NCBI GenBank assembly: GCA_001643675.2
Contig: LSRY02000015.1
Coordinates: 687,001-751,000, forward strand
Direction: 5' to 3'
Length of the DNA: 64,000 nucleotides
DNA from: Monocercomonoides exilis
Taxonomy: Eukaryota; Preaxostyla; Oxymonadida; Polymastigidae
In this document: positions 1-11,787 of the stretch, piece after piece
How positions within the stretch are numbered: the first letter of the stretch is position 1
Layout: each line of letters begins with the position of its first letter
Translations under genes and position numbers: made by a program
The notes under the pieces: generated by a model
The model's input: the letters and a program-made list of their open reading frames with translations, nothing else
Told to the model about the DNA's origin: nothing
Databases searched by the model: none

Positions 1-3000
1 TTTATTTCACCATTTGAATCTTCATTTTCATCGTTGCTGTTGTCGATACTCACGCAGCCTCCACTTCCAACTGCTCTTTCTATTTCTGTGAAATTGTTTT
101 TCGTCATGTTCAACCATTTGGAGCTCATTAACTCTGCGTTTAATCCACTTCCACACAACGAGATCAATGGATTTCCATTCAAAGTGATTGATGAAGCAGA
201 AAACGATTCAACGGTCAATGTCCCGTACTCAACAGATAAGAACAGAAATGTCAATTCAGATAAAGGATCTTGAAGGGAAAGAGAGCAATGAGACAAAGTC
301 AGTTGTGAAGAAGATGATATGAAAGTGGAGTGTGATGAAAAAGACGGAGGAAGAGAGAAGATGAGCTTTGATAATTCTGTTTCAACGCTTGTTGTTATCA
401 TCGCTGAATTGGATGTTGAACTTGCATCAGAGACTGTCCAACCACTTTCATCATCATTTCCTCTGATTTCATGTTTTTGTTCAGAAAATGCCAATTCATC
501 GCTTATCATAATCATCCCTTCAACAACAATTTTCTTTGTTCCTGTTTGACGTGTGAGTGAGTGCTTCATTGTCAAGCAAGGGAATTGGACAATTCCACAA
601 TGAGAATGATCAGATGTTTCAATATTGCTCACATATATTTCTTCTGGTGTGGGAAGAAGATAGATGCACAGAGGGATGGCCAAACTCGTGTTTCCCTTGT
701 CGTATCCTGTCACCTTGTCAAACGAATCCAAAGAAGCTGTCAAACATGCGATCCTTTCACTTTTTGCTGTTGTTTCCAGATCGATTGAGTCAACAAAAAT
801 GTCACTTCCCCATTTGGCTCTGTTCCCTTCAAATCCTGATGAAATCAGAAACTCTGCATTTGTGTCTTTCACTTTCAGCCCAATCCCTCCTCCTCTTCCT
901 TGAGCAGCCAAGGCATAACAGTTCTTCACAACACCTCCATTCATCTTCAATGAACCAACATTCCCCACCTCAACCATCACACCCCCTCCAAACTCAGAGG
1001 CTTCACTCCCACAGCCATCAATCGTGCATCCATCAAAAGTTATTGAATGTGACCCTTCACCCACATTCATCAGCGATGATCCTGCTGTTGTCCTCACAAT
1101 GTTGTTGAATGTGCAGTTATCCAGAGTCAACGAAACTGTTGCCTCCTGAGGCAGAGATATCACACTCGTGGTGCTGAATGTTTGTGACCATCTCACATCT
1201 TTCATCTTCAAACTTCCCCCATCCATCTTCACAAGTGAGTTCTGAATGCTCCTCTCCTCTGAATGTGCTGCATCCATCGAAATATTCATTCTCTCCAAAT
1301 TGATCCCTCCAGCCCCTTTAACCTCAAATAATCTGCTTCTTCTGTTGTTTTCAAGCGAGGTATTGTGAACCACTGACAGATCATTCACACTCAACTCCCC
1401 TGTTCCAACACAAAGCAGACTCAGTCCATTTGCCTCAAACTTTGTTTCAATGACTGAGCCAGATGGCAAAGCTCCATTCACAGAGATTGTTTTCTCACCA
1501 ATATCAACTCCCTTTCCCTCCACAACTGTTCCACTCAACACCTTCATTTCCTCCACAAACCCCACAATCATTTGGGAAAGGCAATGGCTGATTGTGAGGC
1601 ATGCACAACTTTCATTCAATCCACAGCTGAATGTGTCCTTTGCATTTGTCTGATTTTGAGTTGAAGCCACAAATCTGCATTTCCCTCCATTGTTTGGAAG
1701 CCACTCACTTTTATCTCCTCCTGCATAATATCTCACTCCTTCTGTTCGTGTGGAATAGCACAAAACAAGTTGAGAATCTGTGGAGTTATCATAAATGCAT
1801 ATGTCATTTCCTTGAGGAGCACTGTTGTTGTGGAAAAAACAAAACCACAAAAGATTTCCGTTATATCCATTTGTTAGAACACTAACAGCACCTCCATGGC
1901 GAGCTGAATAGCATCTTTGAAACAAACAATTTTTCGCAACAATTTTGTCAATGGGATACCAAGTTATTAATCCCCCACCCCCAGAGCTGCTTGGATGATG
2001 TCCACTACAATTCATGAATGAACAGTCCAAAACGCAATCTTTTGTTTTGTTTGCTTTTGAACTCCAAATTCCAAGTCCACCTGCATCGTCTCCTGACCAT
2101 CCATCTTTGAAAAAGCAATTTTCAAAAAATACTTGAATTGTCATTCCTTGAATTTCTGCTCCTGCACCACCCAGTGTTGTTGATGCAACGCAATAACACT
2201 CAATAAATGTGGAATGTCTCACTGTGCATTCAGCAATATTAAAGGCAAAAATACCTCCACCTCTTGTTGAAGTTGCATTGCACTTCACAAATGATGAATT
2301 CTCAACTGTTAATGTGGCATTTGAATTGTCATGCACATACAGTGCACCACCACATGGAGCTGAGCATTCATTCCATTCAGCATTCTTATATGTCTGTGTT
2401 TGAGTTGTTGAATTTCTTTCTGTATTTCCCACTCTCCAATCCACTCTTTCGTTGTGGAGGAATGTGCAGTTGTTGCAGGAAAATGCAACGGATCCTTCTG
2501 TTCCACTCACAATCCCTCCCTCCAGCACATTCATCGAACTTTCAACTTGGCAATCCTCAATTGAACTCATTTTCATCATTGGCACTTTCTCATTTGGCAT
2601 TTCATCTTCCTTCATGAATTTCATTGTGATGTTTGAAAAAACACAGTTTTTGATTCCTTCAAATGACCCTTCTCCATTTCTCAAAATGCTTCCACTCCCA
2701 CAAAACACAATGTTCCTCCACTCACTGTTTCTCACAAGCAACGATGCATCTTCTCCTTCCATCTTCGCAAGGCTTTTCATCAACTCACAATTATCATTTC
2801 TTCTTTCGATGTTCAAAGTGGTGTTCGTCATTTCGCATGTTCCTTCATTGAAGACAAAATATCCATCGAAACCTCTTTTTCTCATCAACAAGCAGTCATC
2901 AAGGCGCAGGAATGACTTTGCTCGAATATCAAATGCCACGCCATCATCTGCCTTTTCCAACATTATTTCCTTCAATTCGACTGAAGAATTGTGTATTTTG

Positions 3001-3176
3001 CAGAATAGCTGAACAATGCTTCCTTGCTCCAAAATATGACTTTCAGGCTGAGCGGGAATGTGATATTCTTCATGTCCATTCCTTTGTGCATCATTTGAAT
3101 CTATGCCACAAAATGTGAAACACAAACACTCAGTCAAAACCAAAAGAATCATTGTTATAAGGAAATAATGGGTCAT
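1..3176 (-). CDS. Surface gene 1: large beta-helix (POMP-like) membrane protein, 5' part
   Basis: The frame opens at an ATG on the minus strand (3176-3174) and runs off the left edge; about 1,058 codons are present. The N-terminus (MTHYFL... then a Leu/Ile-rich stretch and a Cys/Gly segment) looks like a secretion signal. The body holds repeated GG-[AG]-[IV] turns, Ser/Thr-rich strands and spaced Cys residues, as in polymorphic-outer-membrane-protein-like right-handed beta-helices. It is very close to the 5' third of gene 3 (38385-40745) and less alike near position 1. By analogy with gene 2 it probably continues outside the window into a membrane span and a kinase-like tail. The codon frame at 3176 and at the left edge agree, so I see no net frameshift, but I did not check every codon. 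The role is presumably cell-surface contact or variation; that is inference. Confidence 0.8.
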   Translation of the reverse strand, partial: MTHYFLITMILLVLTECLCFTFCGIDSNDAQRNGHEEYHIPAQPESHILEQGSIVQLFCKIHNSSVELKEIMLEKADDGVAFDIRAKSFLRLDDCLLMRKRGFDGYFVFNEGTCEMTNTTLNIERRNDNCELMKSLAKMEGEDASLLVRNSEWRNIVFCGSGSILRNGEGSFEGIKNCVFSNITMKFMKEDEMPNEKVPMMKMSSIEDCQVESSMNVLEGGIVSGTEGSVAFSCNNCTFLHNERVDWRVGNTERNSTTQTQTYKNAEWNECSAPCGGALYVHDNSNATLTVENSSFVKCNATSTRGGGIFAFNIAECTVRHSTFIECYCVASTTLGGAGAEIQGMTIQVFFENCFFKDGWSGDDAGGLGIWSSKANKTKDCVLDCSFMNCSGHHPSSSGGGGLITWYPIDKIVAKNCLFQRCYSARHGGAVSVLTNGYNGNLLWFCFFHNNSAPQGNDICIYDNSTDSQLVLCYSTRTEGVRYYAGGDKSEWLPNNGGKCRFVASTQNQTNAKDTFSCGLNESCACLTISHCLSQMIVGFVEEMKVLSGTVVEGKGVDIGEKTISVNGALPSGSVIETKFEANGLSLLCVGTGELSVNDLSVVHNTSLENNRRSRLFEVKGAGGINLERMNISMDAAHSEERSIQNSLVKMDGGSLKMKDVRWSQTFSTTSVISLPQEATVSLTLDNCTFNNIVRTTAGSSLMNVGEGSHSITFDGCTIDGCGSEASEFGGGVMVEVGNVGSLKMNGGVVKNCYALAAQGRGGGIGLKVKDTNAEFLISSGFEGNRAKWGSDIFVDSIDLETTAKSERIACLTASLDSFDKVTGYDKGNTSLAIPLCIYLLPTPEEIYVSNIETSDHSHCGIVQFPCLTMKHSLTRQTGTKKIVVEGMIMISDELAFSEQKHEIRGNDDESGWTVSDASSTSNSAMITTSVETELSKLIFSLPPSFSSHSTFISSSSQLTLSHCSLSLQDPLSELTFLFLSVEYGTLTVESFSASSITLNGNPLISLCGSGLNAELMSSKWLNMTKNNFTEIERAVGSGGCVSIDNSNDENEDSNGEI

Positions 3177-5014
3177 AATAAACCATATTTTTATATATAA
3201 TACAAATATTATTTTGAACATCTTTCAATTTTAATTCTTCCTGTTTTATTTCCATTTGTTAATTTGATAATCATTCCAATTATTCTATCTAGAGATAATT
3301 TTATCATTTTGCTGTAATAGATTGATTTATTTCTTTTTCACCACTCTTTTATTTCTTTGATTCTATTATATTCTATCTGAATGAGGAACAACAACATTTT
3401 GAGGTCATTTCAAACGATGTACTCTTCAATGTGTAATTATCTATCAATGAAAAGAAGAATAGCTATCAAATAAATGTTTTCATGAGAAAAATTTGAAAAT
3501 TGAAATTGGAATAAAAAAAAAGAACAATAATTTTCACAAACTTCGAATGTTCAAAGAGAATAGCTTATTCGTTTGAGAAGTGAATCTGATTTTCATCAAT
3601 TATTCCATCATTTCAAATCTTTCCTTGTTTCAGAAACTTCATTTCGAATTTCTTTTTTTAAATATTTTCCCCCTCATTTCTCTCTTCCTTTTCAATTATT
3701 TTTTCATTCGTTATTTCCGAATTTTTATTATTTCTTCAAAGCTGTTTTGTCAAATTTATTTCTGTTGTCTTCACTTTTTCCATTTTCTTTCATCGCTCAT
3801 GCATCATCTTCAAATCGTTCAATATTTCCAAAAATAACTTCCGAATCATCAATGGCCTTCCTCCAAGCGCAGCGCAAATCTTTCATTTTTACGCGTATTC
3901 TTCCGACCCTCCTTCAAGATTCTTTATTTCTGATTGTTTTGAAACAAACTGGAAAACATCTCATTTCGAGCTTCATTTCTTTTTTCGAAAAACAGTCATC
4001 GTTCATCAATGAATCTTTTAGAAAGAAAAAAGAAGCGATTTACAACATTGACTCAAATTCTTCGTCACTTTTCCTGAAATCCTTTTATCTCTTGATTTTT
4101 CAGGTGATGACTTCAAAACTTTTCATCAAAAACAAAAGATTAATAAATATATGAAACAATGAAGAAAATAATTAAAAAACCTTCTATTTTGTTTGAGCAG
4201 CGATTGAAACCAATGAGTAATAAGTTTCACATTAGGTTTTTGAGTCAAAGGCATCATTTGTCTCGTTTCACCTTTCTCCAAAGGAATAAAGACCATCTTT
4301 GCAAATCAAATTTTTAAAGATGCATGAGCCAGAAAATTAATCCATTTCATCTTCAAAGCGCTTTGGATCTTTCTCAACAAACGTTTTTCGTTCAAAAAAC
4401 TCCATAAACTGAACTGAAATTATTTCGAGATAAAAATTGAGTTTCTATTAAAAAACAAAAAGGAATATAAAATTCAAATCGAATAAAAGTCTTTTTTGTC
4501 CTTCATGCCTTCAAAATCATCCATTTCCTACAAAGAAAAAATATCTGACAGAGACAAAAAAAAAAAAAACCCTTTGAATTCGAAGAAGAGCATGAATAAA
4601 ATATAGTTTTGCTTTATAGTTGCATTTGAACGTTCAATTGAGTCATAAGACCGGAAAAAACAGAAAATACAAAATGCAGGAATAGAAGTTTTATTATGGT
4701 CCAGAATGGTTTTTTTATTTGCTTCGAATTTCAGAGAAACATCAATGAAAATATAAAAAATAATTATTAATGCTTCGAAAACAGAATCAATCTTTTTCAA
4801 ATTATTGAATTTTCCTTTTTTTAATTGTTTTATAAAGACAATCACTTTGTTTATTATCCAATTGAAATTTAGAAAAAAAAAATAAAAACAAAAATATTTC
4901 GAAAATTGTTTTATTTGAAAAAAAAGGCAAACCCACTTTGAAGTCATTCTTATCTTTTCATCTTCCTTCTCAAAAATTCACAAAAAAAACATCAGTAATC
5001 GAGAAGTAATAATC
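3177..5014. other. Non-coding flank, duplicated at 40746-42995
   Basis: This AT-rich stretch lies between surface gene 1 and the 3' end of the decayed helical gene. It is recognisably homologous, with many indels, to 40746-42995 beside surface gene 3, so gene plus flank were duplicated as one block. Open frames on the plus strand (for example 3573-4154) are Phe/Ser-rich and broken in the other copy, so I do not treat them as genes. A short minus-strand frame near 3800-3890 is interrupted in the other copy. The copy here lacks the 409-bp insertion found at 42352-42760. I see no RNA gene or clear promoter motif. Confidence 0.6.
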
Positions 5015-5362
5015 TTAATCTCCTTTGCAAAGAAAAGATAGAAATTTCTGAAAGCCAAAGATGATATCTTCATTTCCCTCATCTTTCATCTTTTCAAACA
5101 CTTTCCTCTTCGACTTTTTCCTTTTCGCTTCTTCCAATTCATCCTCCTCTTTTTTCTATTTGTTTGAAATCGAACGCAAAAATGTCAAATATTCATGTGT
5201 CATATTGTCATCCAACGTTAATTCCTCAATCTCTTCCGACAGGCTCCGCGACAACATACGCGAGTGAAACAGCAGCATAGTCTGAGCATTTGCCTTCTTC
5301 ACAATTTCCCTGAATGAGACTTCCATTTTCTTTTGGAGGCGCTCCACAACCACCACAAGCAT
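5015..5362 (-). pseudogene. C-terminal remnant of the helical unknown-protein family (paralogue of 42996-44363)
   Basis: Reading the minus strand from 5362, a helical segment is followed by an in-frame TAG near 5156. The same frame then continues with a Glu/Lys-rich tail ending in FLCKGD and a TAA at 5015-5017. That tail closely matches the tail of the gene at 42996-44363, which also ends FLCKGD. The single in-frame TAG and the much weaker match upstream suggest a decayed or fast-diverging paralogue. Its position next to surface gene 1 mirrors the intact paralogue next to surface gene 3. Function unknown. Confidence 0.55.
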
Positions 5363-8187
5363 CCACCGTGAACTACATATGATTCACAATAAAGTGTCCA
5401 TTAATGGTATGAATATATTGTGATCTTTGTCATTGTCGCTGGCGGCGTATGTGCCGATCGCTTCTGATTCACCAATAACGGCTCAGCTATCCAGAATAAC
5501 TATTTCTCTTGCTGAAACAACATATGCCAAAGTTTCGCTGTTCTATTCATTTCCTTGCTCTGAAGAAGCAATAACATGTTGCGTGCGACTTTCATGGGGC
5601 TTCTAAAAAAAAAAAACAACTTGATCGTCAATGTTTAGCATCTTAACCACCTTTCAATCTATTTGTTAAAGCATTTGAGAGTTTGGAAAAATAGAAAACC
5701 ACCAAAAAGGATGATTCTCACATTCAATGAATTTCTTCTCGCTCTATGCAATCTGTCATAAGCTATTGTGAAGGACTAGGTCTAAGAAAATGAGGTTGTT
5801 ACTAACGACTTTGATGAAAATGGATCATTGCTGGAAAGAGAATCTGAAGGGAATGAGGCAGAAGACCTCGTCAGCAGCTGTGGAAGTGAGATAGAGGAAA
5901 GTGTATGCATATTGTTTGGAGAGGAAGCACGACCTTCTTCAATACAGTCATTCATTCAACACAATCTTTCCTCTTTAACCGATATAATTGAATAACATAT
6001 TGGAGACCTTCTTTTGAAAACTGCAATTTCCTCATTTTCATCTTTCACTTTCCTTTGCTCATGATAATCATCCTTCCTCGGAATCTCTTCTTCTCAACAA
6101 CTGAATGTCAGGCATATACGAAATTAGCTGCGTTTTCGCCTTCTCCATTATTAGTTCTTCTCACATTCTCCTTTTTCATCACTTTCTAATTGTCTTCTTA
6201 TTTGTCGTGCGATCTCCAATTCTTTTAATATCCTGAATGTGAAAAAACACATTTTGAAAACCAAAAATAATAATAACAAACCTCTCAAAAATGTTTGAAA
6301 TCCATTTTCAGTATTATCCCTTCCAAATCAAAAGCATTCATCATTTTAGCGCGTCACTTTCGCATTCAACCGTTTAGCAAGCAGATTCTTCAATAATCCT
6401 CTTTTTGGCAATCTTTTCATATGCCTTGTTTTCACATTTCTTTTCAATGCTTCGTTTATTTCCCTTATGCTCTTTCTTGGAAAAGAATTTATTCTCTTCA
6501 TGTATCATGGAATCTCTATCAATCTTTCATTCCCAACACTGTCTTTGGTTTTTTTAACATGAATTCTCTTTTAGGGATTTCAATCTTGACATGTTTCTTC
6601 TTCATCTTCCTCCTCCTCCTCATCTTCTTCTTCCTCTTTTTCTTTTTTCTTTTTCTTCCTCTTCCTCTCATCCATTCGTTCAGATATGATGCAATGGAAG
6701 ACTACCCCAACCCGTATGTCCTGACACTCGCAGCCCGACTGAACAACTGTCATGACATAATTATGAATTATGATGATCCGTCTGTTGCGGTGAAATTTGT
6801 TGACTGAATAGAAATTGCAGAAGTCAAATTGAATACTTCTGGAACAGTGTTTGCAGCATGTGGGAGAAGAGTGAGACAGGCAGTTGGTGTTCAAAGGAAG
6901 GAGAAAGACATGAGGAGTCATTTGGGATGATTGAAGAATGCATGAATGAATCAAACGTGATTGAATGCTGCGAGTGGAGCAGAGCAGCCTGCTGAATGAT
7001 ATTCCTTCGGTGGAGGAGGATTCGTAAAAGAAGAAGAAGAAGAAGAAGAATGTTGTTATAAACTTGAAGAAAGTGGAAGATCTATCAAAACCAACATGTT
7101 GATGGCTCGTGGCAGCTCTGGTTGTGCTTGTGATATTGCACAAAGAAGATGAACCACCCATTGAGAATATCAGAGGCAAAAGATCTTTTCTGTAGAAGCT
7201 GATGAAGATAAAGAGGCCAAGTGGTGCAGTTGATAGGCGGAGGAGAAGGAAAGCTGGAAGGTGATGGAGAAGAAATTTATTCAGATGATAATTGGAGGTG
7301 GAGGAAAAAGAGAGGTCTTTTGTTGGAAATATGAAAGGATGTTTGCTTTGGATGAAGGGCGCTTGACTGAAACGAACAAGGCGGAGATGAAGCTATAGGT
7401 GGATTGTTGATGTGAAAAAGAAGAAGATGAAGAAGGCGATGGGAACGAAGAGAAGAAATGTCAAGAAACCGATGAGGAGAGGAAATCTGGTTGTATTGGG
7501 AATGAACAGCAACTTGTATCACAGAGAGAACAAAGGCAACAGAAAGGGCAAGGAAGATGACTTGAAGTTCAGTCTTTTTCATCGGCTCTGACTCCAATGC
7601 TGAAAGAAATAGTGGAGGGCGATCGTTGAAGAGACCCATTTCACACGCTTTAAAGATAATGAATGAAATATAAACGTGAAAAGTGATGGTTCATATCTTT
7701 CAACGTCAATTGATGAAAAATTATAAATGAGAGTTTGAAAAAGTTTGAAAAAGAAAACCAAGAAATATAATAAAAACAACGAAAACAATATGATAAAAAT
7801 ATGACACACATTATCAAGTCAGGAATTGCACCTTTATCACTTCTTGATCTGAACATATTGGTTATTGATTGTTTTAGTCCAAGCAAACTGGAAAGATAAA
7901 GCGCCTCAATGATTTCTCTGCCAATGCAGTTAACGCAGGCGATGCGCTGCAGATTGTTTATAAGCGCATTCACAAAATGAACGTTGAAATCAACTCACAA
8001 GAAAAAGATGAAGTTCATAATGAATAATGAAAAAAAAGTTCTTAAAATTGCAAAAATGAAAAAAAACATTAGACAATAAATATGCAATAATTCTTTGTTG
8101 TGATTAAAAGAAAATATCAATGCACACCACATCGCTTCAGATCTTCGTTATTGCTGAAGTCGATCTGTCTGAAATTCTTTTCTTTTC
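5363..8187 (-). other. Unresolved region with minus-strand exon-like pieces
   Basis: No single open gene is visible. On the minus strand, two stretches read like helical coding exons: about 7800-7973 (NALINNLQRIACV... followed by a GTGTGT donor-like site) and about 7500-7640 (GLFNDRPPLFLSALESEPM...). Both resemble in style, not clearly in sequence, the helical gene at 42996-44363. I could not join them with confident splice sites. The plus strand holds low-complexity tracts, including a GAA run around 7026-7050, and Phe/Leu-rich shadow frames. The stretch 5363-7276 shows nothing I can name. It could be an intron-rich paralogue upstream of the remnant at 5015-5362, or relics of one. Confidence 0.3.
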
Positions 8188-9152
8188 TCAATCTGAACTC
8201 AGAATCTCCTCCGCCTTCTTCTTCTTTTCTACTTTCCTGACTTCTCTATTCTTTGATAATCTTGTCAATCTTGCATTAAATAAGCTAAGTCACATCAAAG
8301 ATAGAAGTGTTCTTTCACAAGTCAAACAAAGCTTAGTTCTCTAGGCGCATCAAACTTTGCCTTTTCAAATACCTCCTCTTCATGTGAAATGAACTGTGTC
8401 TGCTTTTCATTCGCAATCCCCTTCGGCTATATTATCTTCTTCTTCACCAGTGTGCCTGCCCTCCTTGATGCAGACATTTACAAATCAAAAACAGACAGAT
8501 CGATCCTTCTAATATTTCCAACCACACCTTTTTCTCCTCTGCTGCTTCCACCGCATTCTTCAGTAACTGGTCTGCGTATTGTGACTCAAATACAACCCCA
8601 CAAAGCTTTCCTCACTCTCTTCTATTGTTTCCTTCCAGACAATACGAAAAACAGCGCAGGTTAGAGAACTTTGCAGGGGGGGTACGCACCTAAAATGAGC
8701 TTGTCATTCGTCGTATCAAATTTCTCATCGACAGCGAGTCTGTCGTTTAAAACAATCGAGTTCTCATTCAGCGCATGAAACAGATTCGTGACAACATCCA
8801 ACTCCACACACGAAATATACAATGAGCGCTCAATATTCACAAACGGAATCTTCTTCGTCTGCTCCTGCTCATGCTGCTTTCTTTTGAACAAATCCATCAC
8901 ATATTGAGAACCAGATAGAAGCAAATGTGTTGACACGTGCTGAGAGCTATTGTGGCAAGCGCGGTAAGTGTTCCGCACATGTTGTGAGCATTGGAAGATG
9001 TCTATCTTATTCTCTTCGGCATCTGCTACATCGCTCCCATCAAATCTCCTTTGCTCCACAAGCACTGCAAGCGCACCTTCCTCTCCTTCTCTTCCTGGAT
9101 TATCTATCCTTTGTCCCATTTTTTTCTTCATCATCTTCTTCTTCAGCAACAT
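8188..9152 (-). CDS. Probable intron-containing gene of unknown function (partial model)
   Basis: The minus strand carries a coding-like exon from about 9150 to 8690, in which SQYVMDLFKRKQHEQEQTKK and a Leu-rich helical stretch are readable. It ends at a donor-like AG^GTGCGT near 8689. A second helical stretch (ESQYADQLLKNAVEAAEEKK) lies at about 8500-8620, and a Lys/Glu-rich end reaches a TGA at 8188-8190. The pieces lie in different frames, so splicing or frameshifts must be assumed, and I could not fix the acceptor sites. The content is amphipathic and helical, reminiscent of ARM/HEAT-like repeats and of the gene at 42996-44363. No catalytic motif is visible. The 5' end is undefined. It may be a pseudogene. 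Confidence 0.35.
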
Positions 9153-11525
9153 TATGATTGCCAGATCTCGTCAATTTCTTCTTTTTCGTTCTTTATAAAT
9201 TGAACCAACTTCGTCTGAATATGTTTTGTGACTTTACAAGAAGGAAGATCCATCTGTTTCATCTGCTTTTCCTTCTATTGTTGTTGTGTAACTTCTATTG
9301 CTCTCAAACTTGTTCCCGTTTCGCCCATGATGCCCTATGAAGATGACAATCCAATCGATGTCAAATCATTCTATCCTCCTTCGCTTCATTCATTTCTATC
9401 TCTTCTGCTCGAAAAATAGCCATCATCCATTTTTCCCATCTCTCCCACGTCACCTCTGCATGAAGCACATTCTCTGAGCATCTTTTCAACTATCTTCCGC
9501 TTGTCTTCTTCTTTTGTTTATATCTTCACAAGCATTCGAGTTGGTTAATTGTGGAAATTCTCCAGAGCTGCAACATGCTTTGCATTCTCTTCTTCTTCTT
9601 CATTCCAAATCTCTCTTTCTGTTGCTCTCTCCTCCTTTTCTCCTTTTTTTTACTCCTCCTTTTTTGATGCAAAATGCTCCACTTTCATCTCCTCCAAATC
9701 TGCCAATGTCTCTCAATCAAAGGCGTTGAGTGTAATAAAATCTGCTCTGAAGATGAGCTTCGATTCAGCTTTTCGTTTTTTCAGACGAGTGTTTCGCGAG
9801 CTGCATGGTTGTTTGTTTGTTTGAGTACAAAATAGCAGTGAGGGAATACATCATCTTTCAGAACATGAAGCAGAGCAGGCAAATAAAGTGAGAGAATGAA
9901 GGAAGAGAGAAGGAAGAGCGATGATTTATGAGAAGCATTTTATGTGTGCTCTGATTGCATGCATCTGACGCAAATGAAAAGAGTTGAGTTATCTTTATCG
10001 CCAGGTCGTTCTGTTCGAGATTGCACTTGAAGAGAAAAGCACGTGACAGAGAAGATGCAGATATCCAGAAAGAAGAAGAAGATTAAATTCTTTGCAAAAA
10101 CACAAATTTTGCTGAAGAAAAAGAAGAATTATTCGAAAGAATGAAATTTGAATTTAAAAAAATATCAATAAAAAATCCCCCTTTCGCCCCTCTTTTGTGA
10201 ATTGCGGAATTTTTTCTGACGGAGAGGCAAAGAAGAAAGTATTTCTAAATTGAAAGAAAAGAAGAAGAATAAGAAATAAAACAAGAGGAAGAGGAAGAGG
10301 AAGAGGAAGAGGAAGAGGAAGAGGAAGAGGAAGAGGAAGAGGAAGAGGAAGAGGAAGAGGAAGAAGATGTTGTTTCTGTTGTTGTTGAAAACAAACATCA
10401 AATGTTAATTGCTAATTTTTTTCCCCCTCAAAATGGCTGTCCCTTCGAAGAATGAAATCCGAAAGCGGCTGGCCTGGATGCCCTTCGACTGCAAGCTAAT
10501 ATACGATAATTGGATGTCTCGTAGTTGGCGTTTCTCCACTCTTTTGAAGCAAAAGCGGAATCACAAATAGAAATTCGCAGCCTTCCATGCCTGCCTAGCA
10601 CAGTCCGAGAAACAGGAAAACCTTATAAATATAATTGACATTTTGGGGCTCTCCTTTTTTCCATTGAATTCTTGCCTTTTTTTTGTGATAAAAATCCTTC
10701 CCTCGATGTTTCCACTCACTTTTTTTGCCAAAAAATGCCCCAAACTGCTCTCTCTGCCTAACATACCAAAATGCTATATAATTTTGTGCAGATTTTGTCT
10801 TTCACAGAATTCCTTCTTATTATCTTCATTCAACAAAACATCAGTTGAATTTGTTTTCACTTCTTTCACCAAATAAAAAATAATAAAAATTATGTATCTT
10901 TCATAATTTCATTAATTTTCCAATTGCTATACATTAATCAGCTCCATCCTCATCATTTTGCTCTCTAAAGAGGAGATTGGCCATTTCAACAAAGATTCGG
11001 ATTCCTTTTCAAAGAGAAAGAAGCAAATTGTGCAGTTTTCTAACAGAATGAAAAAACTGTTGCATTATCATAAACATTAAAAAAATTGAAAGAATTGGCA
11101 AACTTGCAAAAAATGGGAAAAGAAAGTGGTTTAAAAAAAAATGAAAGAAACAAAACTCCAGGGTTAGTGGGCAGATTACGACCGGTAAAAAAAATCGATT
11201 GACATGATTATATTTAATTTAACAATTATCAATTAATGTAATTATGATATGTTGAAAGTGATTTTCGTATAATAGTGATTCAAAGCTGAGAAAACCTATT
11301 CTAAAATTCTAACAGGAGTGTTTATTGAAAAAACTTCCCCACTAAAAATAAAAAAAACCCTCATCAGTTGATTAAATAAAAAGTTTTCTTCAAATATAAC
11401 CCTAATAAACACATTGACAATGGATAAATCTTTATTTCCAAAAAAAACCTAACAAAAATAATCTCTCTTATTAATCTTAGGGGTTTGATCATTAATTTTA
11501 AATGTCAACTGCTATTTAAATACGG
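9153..11525. other. Gene-poor interval with low-complexity tracts
   Basis: I find no convincing gene here. Between 9500 and 9800 the minus strand has short Glu/Lys-rich frames with many stops that could be relics of the neighbouring helical family. The plus-strand frames are Ser/Phe/Leu-rich shadows. A hexanucleotide repeat sits at 10285-10366. From 10400 to 11525 the DNA is AT-rich and unremarkable up to the left end of the DIRS-like element. Confidence 0.5.
10285..10366. repeat. GAGGAA hexanucleotide repeat
   Basis: A tandem array of about thirteen GAGGAA units, nearly perfect. The minus strand would read as alternating Phe-Leu, which is why a spurious long frame appears there. It is a simple-sequence tract, not a gene. 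Confidence 0.9.
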
Positions 11526-11623
11526 ATTCGCAATGGAGCGAATCAACAAACGCAAGGAGCAGGTTTGCTCCTCAATAATGAGTATTAATATTATTTATGG
11601 GTGGTTTAAGATCAAACTTCGCC
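11526..11623 (+). repeat. DIRS left terminal repeat zone
   Basis: Two adjacent pieces recur in the other half of the element. 11526-11583 (starting ATTCGCAATGGAGCG) is essentially identical to 18485-18542. 11575-11623 (ATAATGAGTATT... to ACTTCGCC) is similar to 17821-17870. In the present arrangement both copies are direct repeats. With the 17734-19960 segment turned back they become inverted, as expected for the DIRS inverted terminal repeat and internal complementary region. Confidence 0.75.
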
Positions 11624-11787
11624 AACAATTTAACTTCTTTACATACCATTGTCCGCAATTTAAATGACGCAAGATACTGCTAGAGGGTAAAATAGTGACG
11701 GCGAAGACAGAAAAAATGATTTGAGGTACAGGCTTTCAAAGGGAAGAAGACACGATTGAAGAAATCACAAGAAGCCTAACACTGTCT

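Noticed and set aside
3573-4154. A 193-codon plus-strand frame upstream of surface gene 1.
   Set aside because: The duplicated flank at 41106-41700 does not keep the frame, and the Phe/Ser composition is that of T-rich non-coding DNA.
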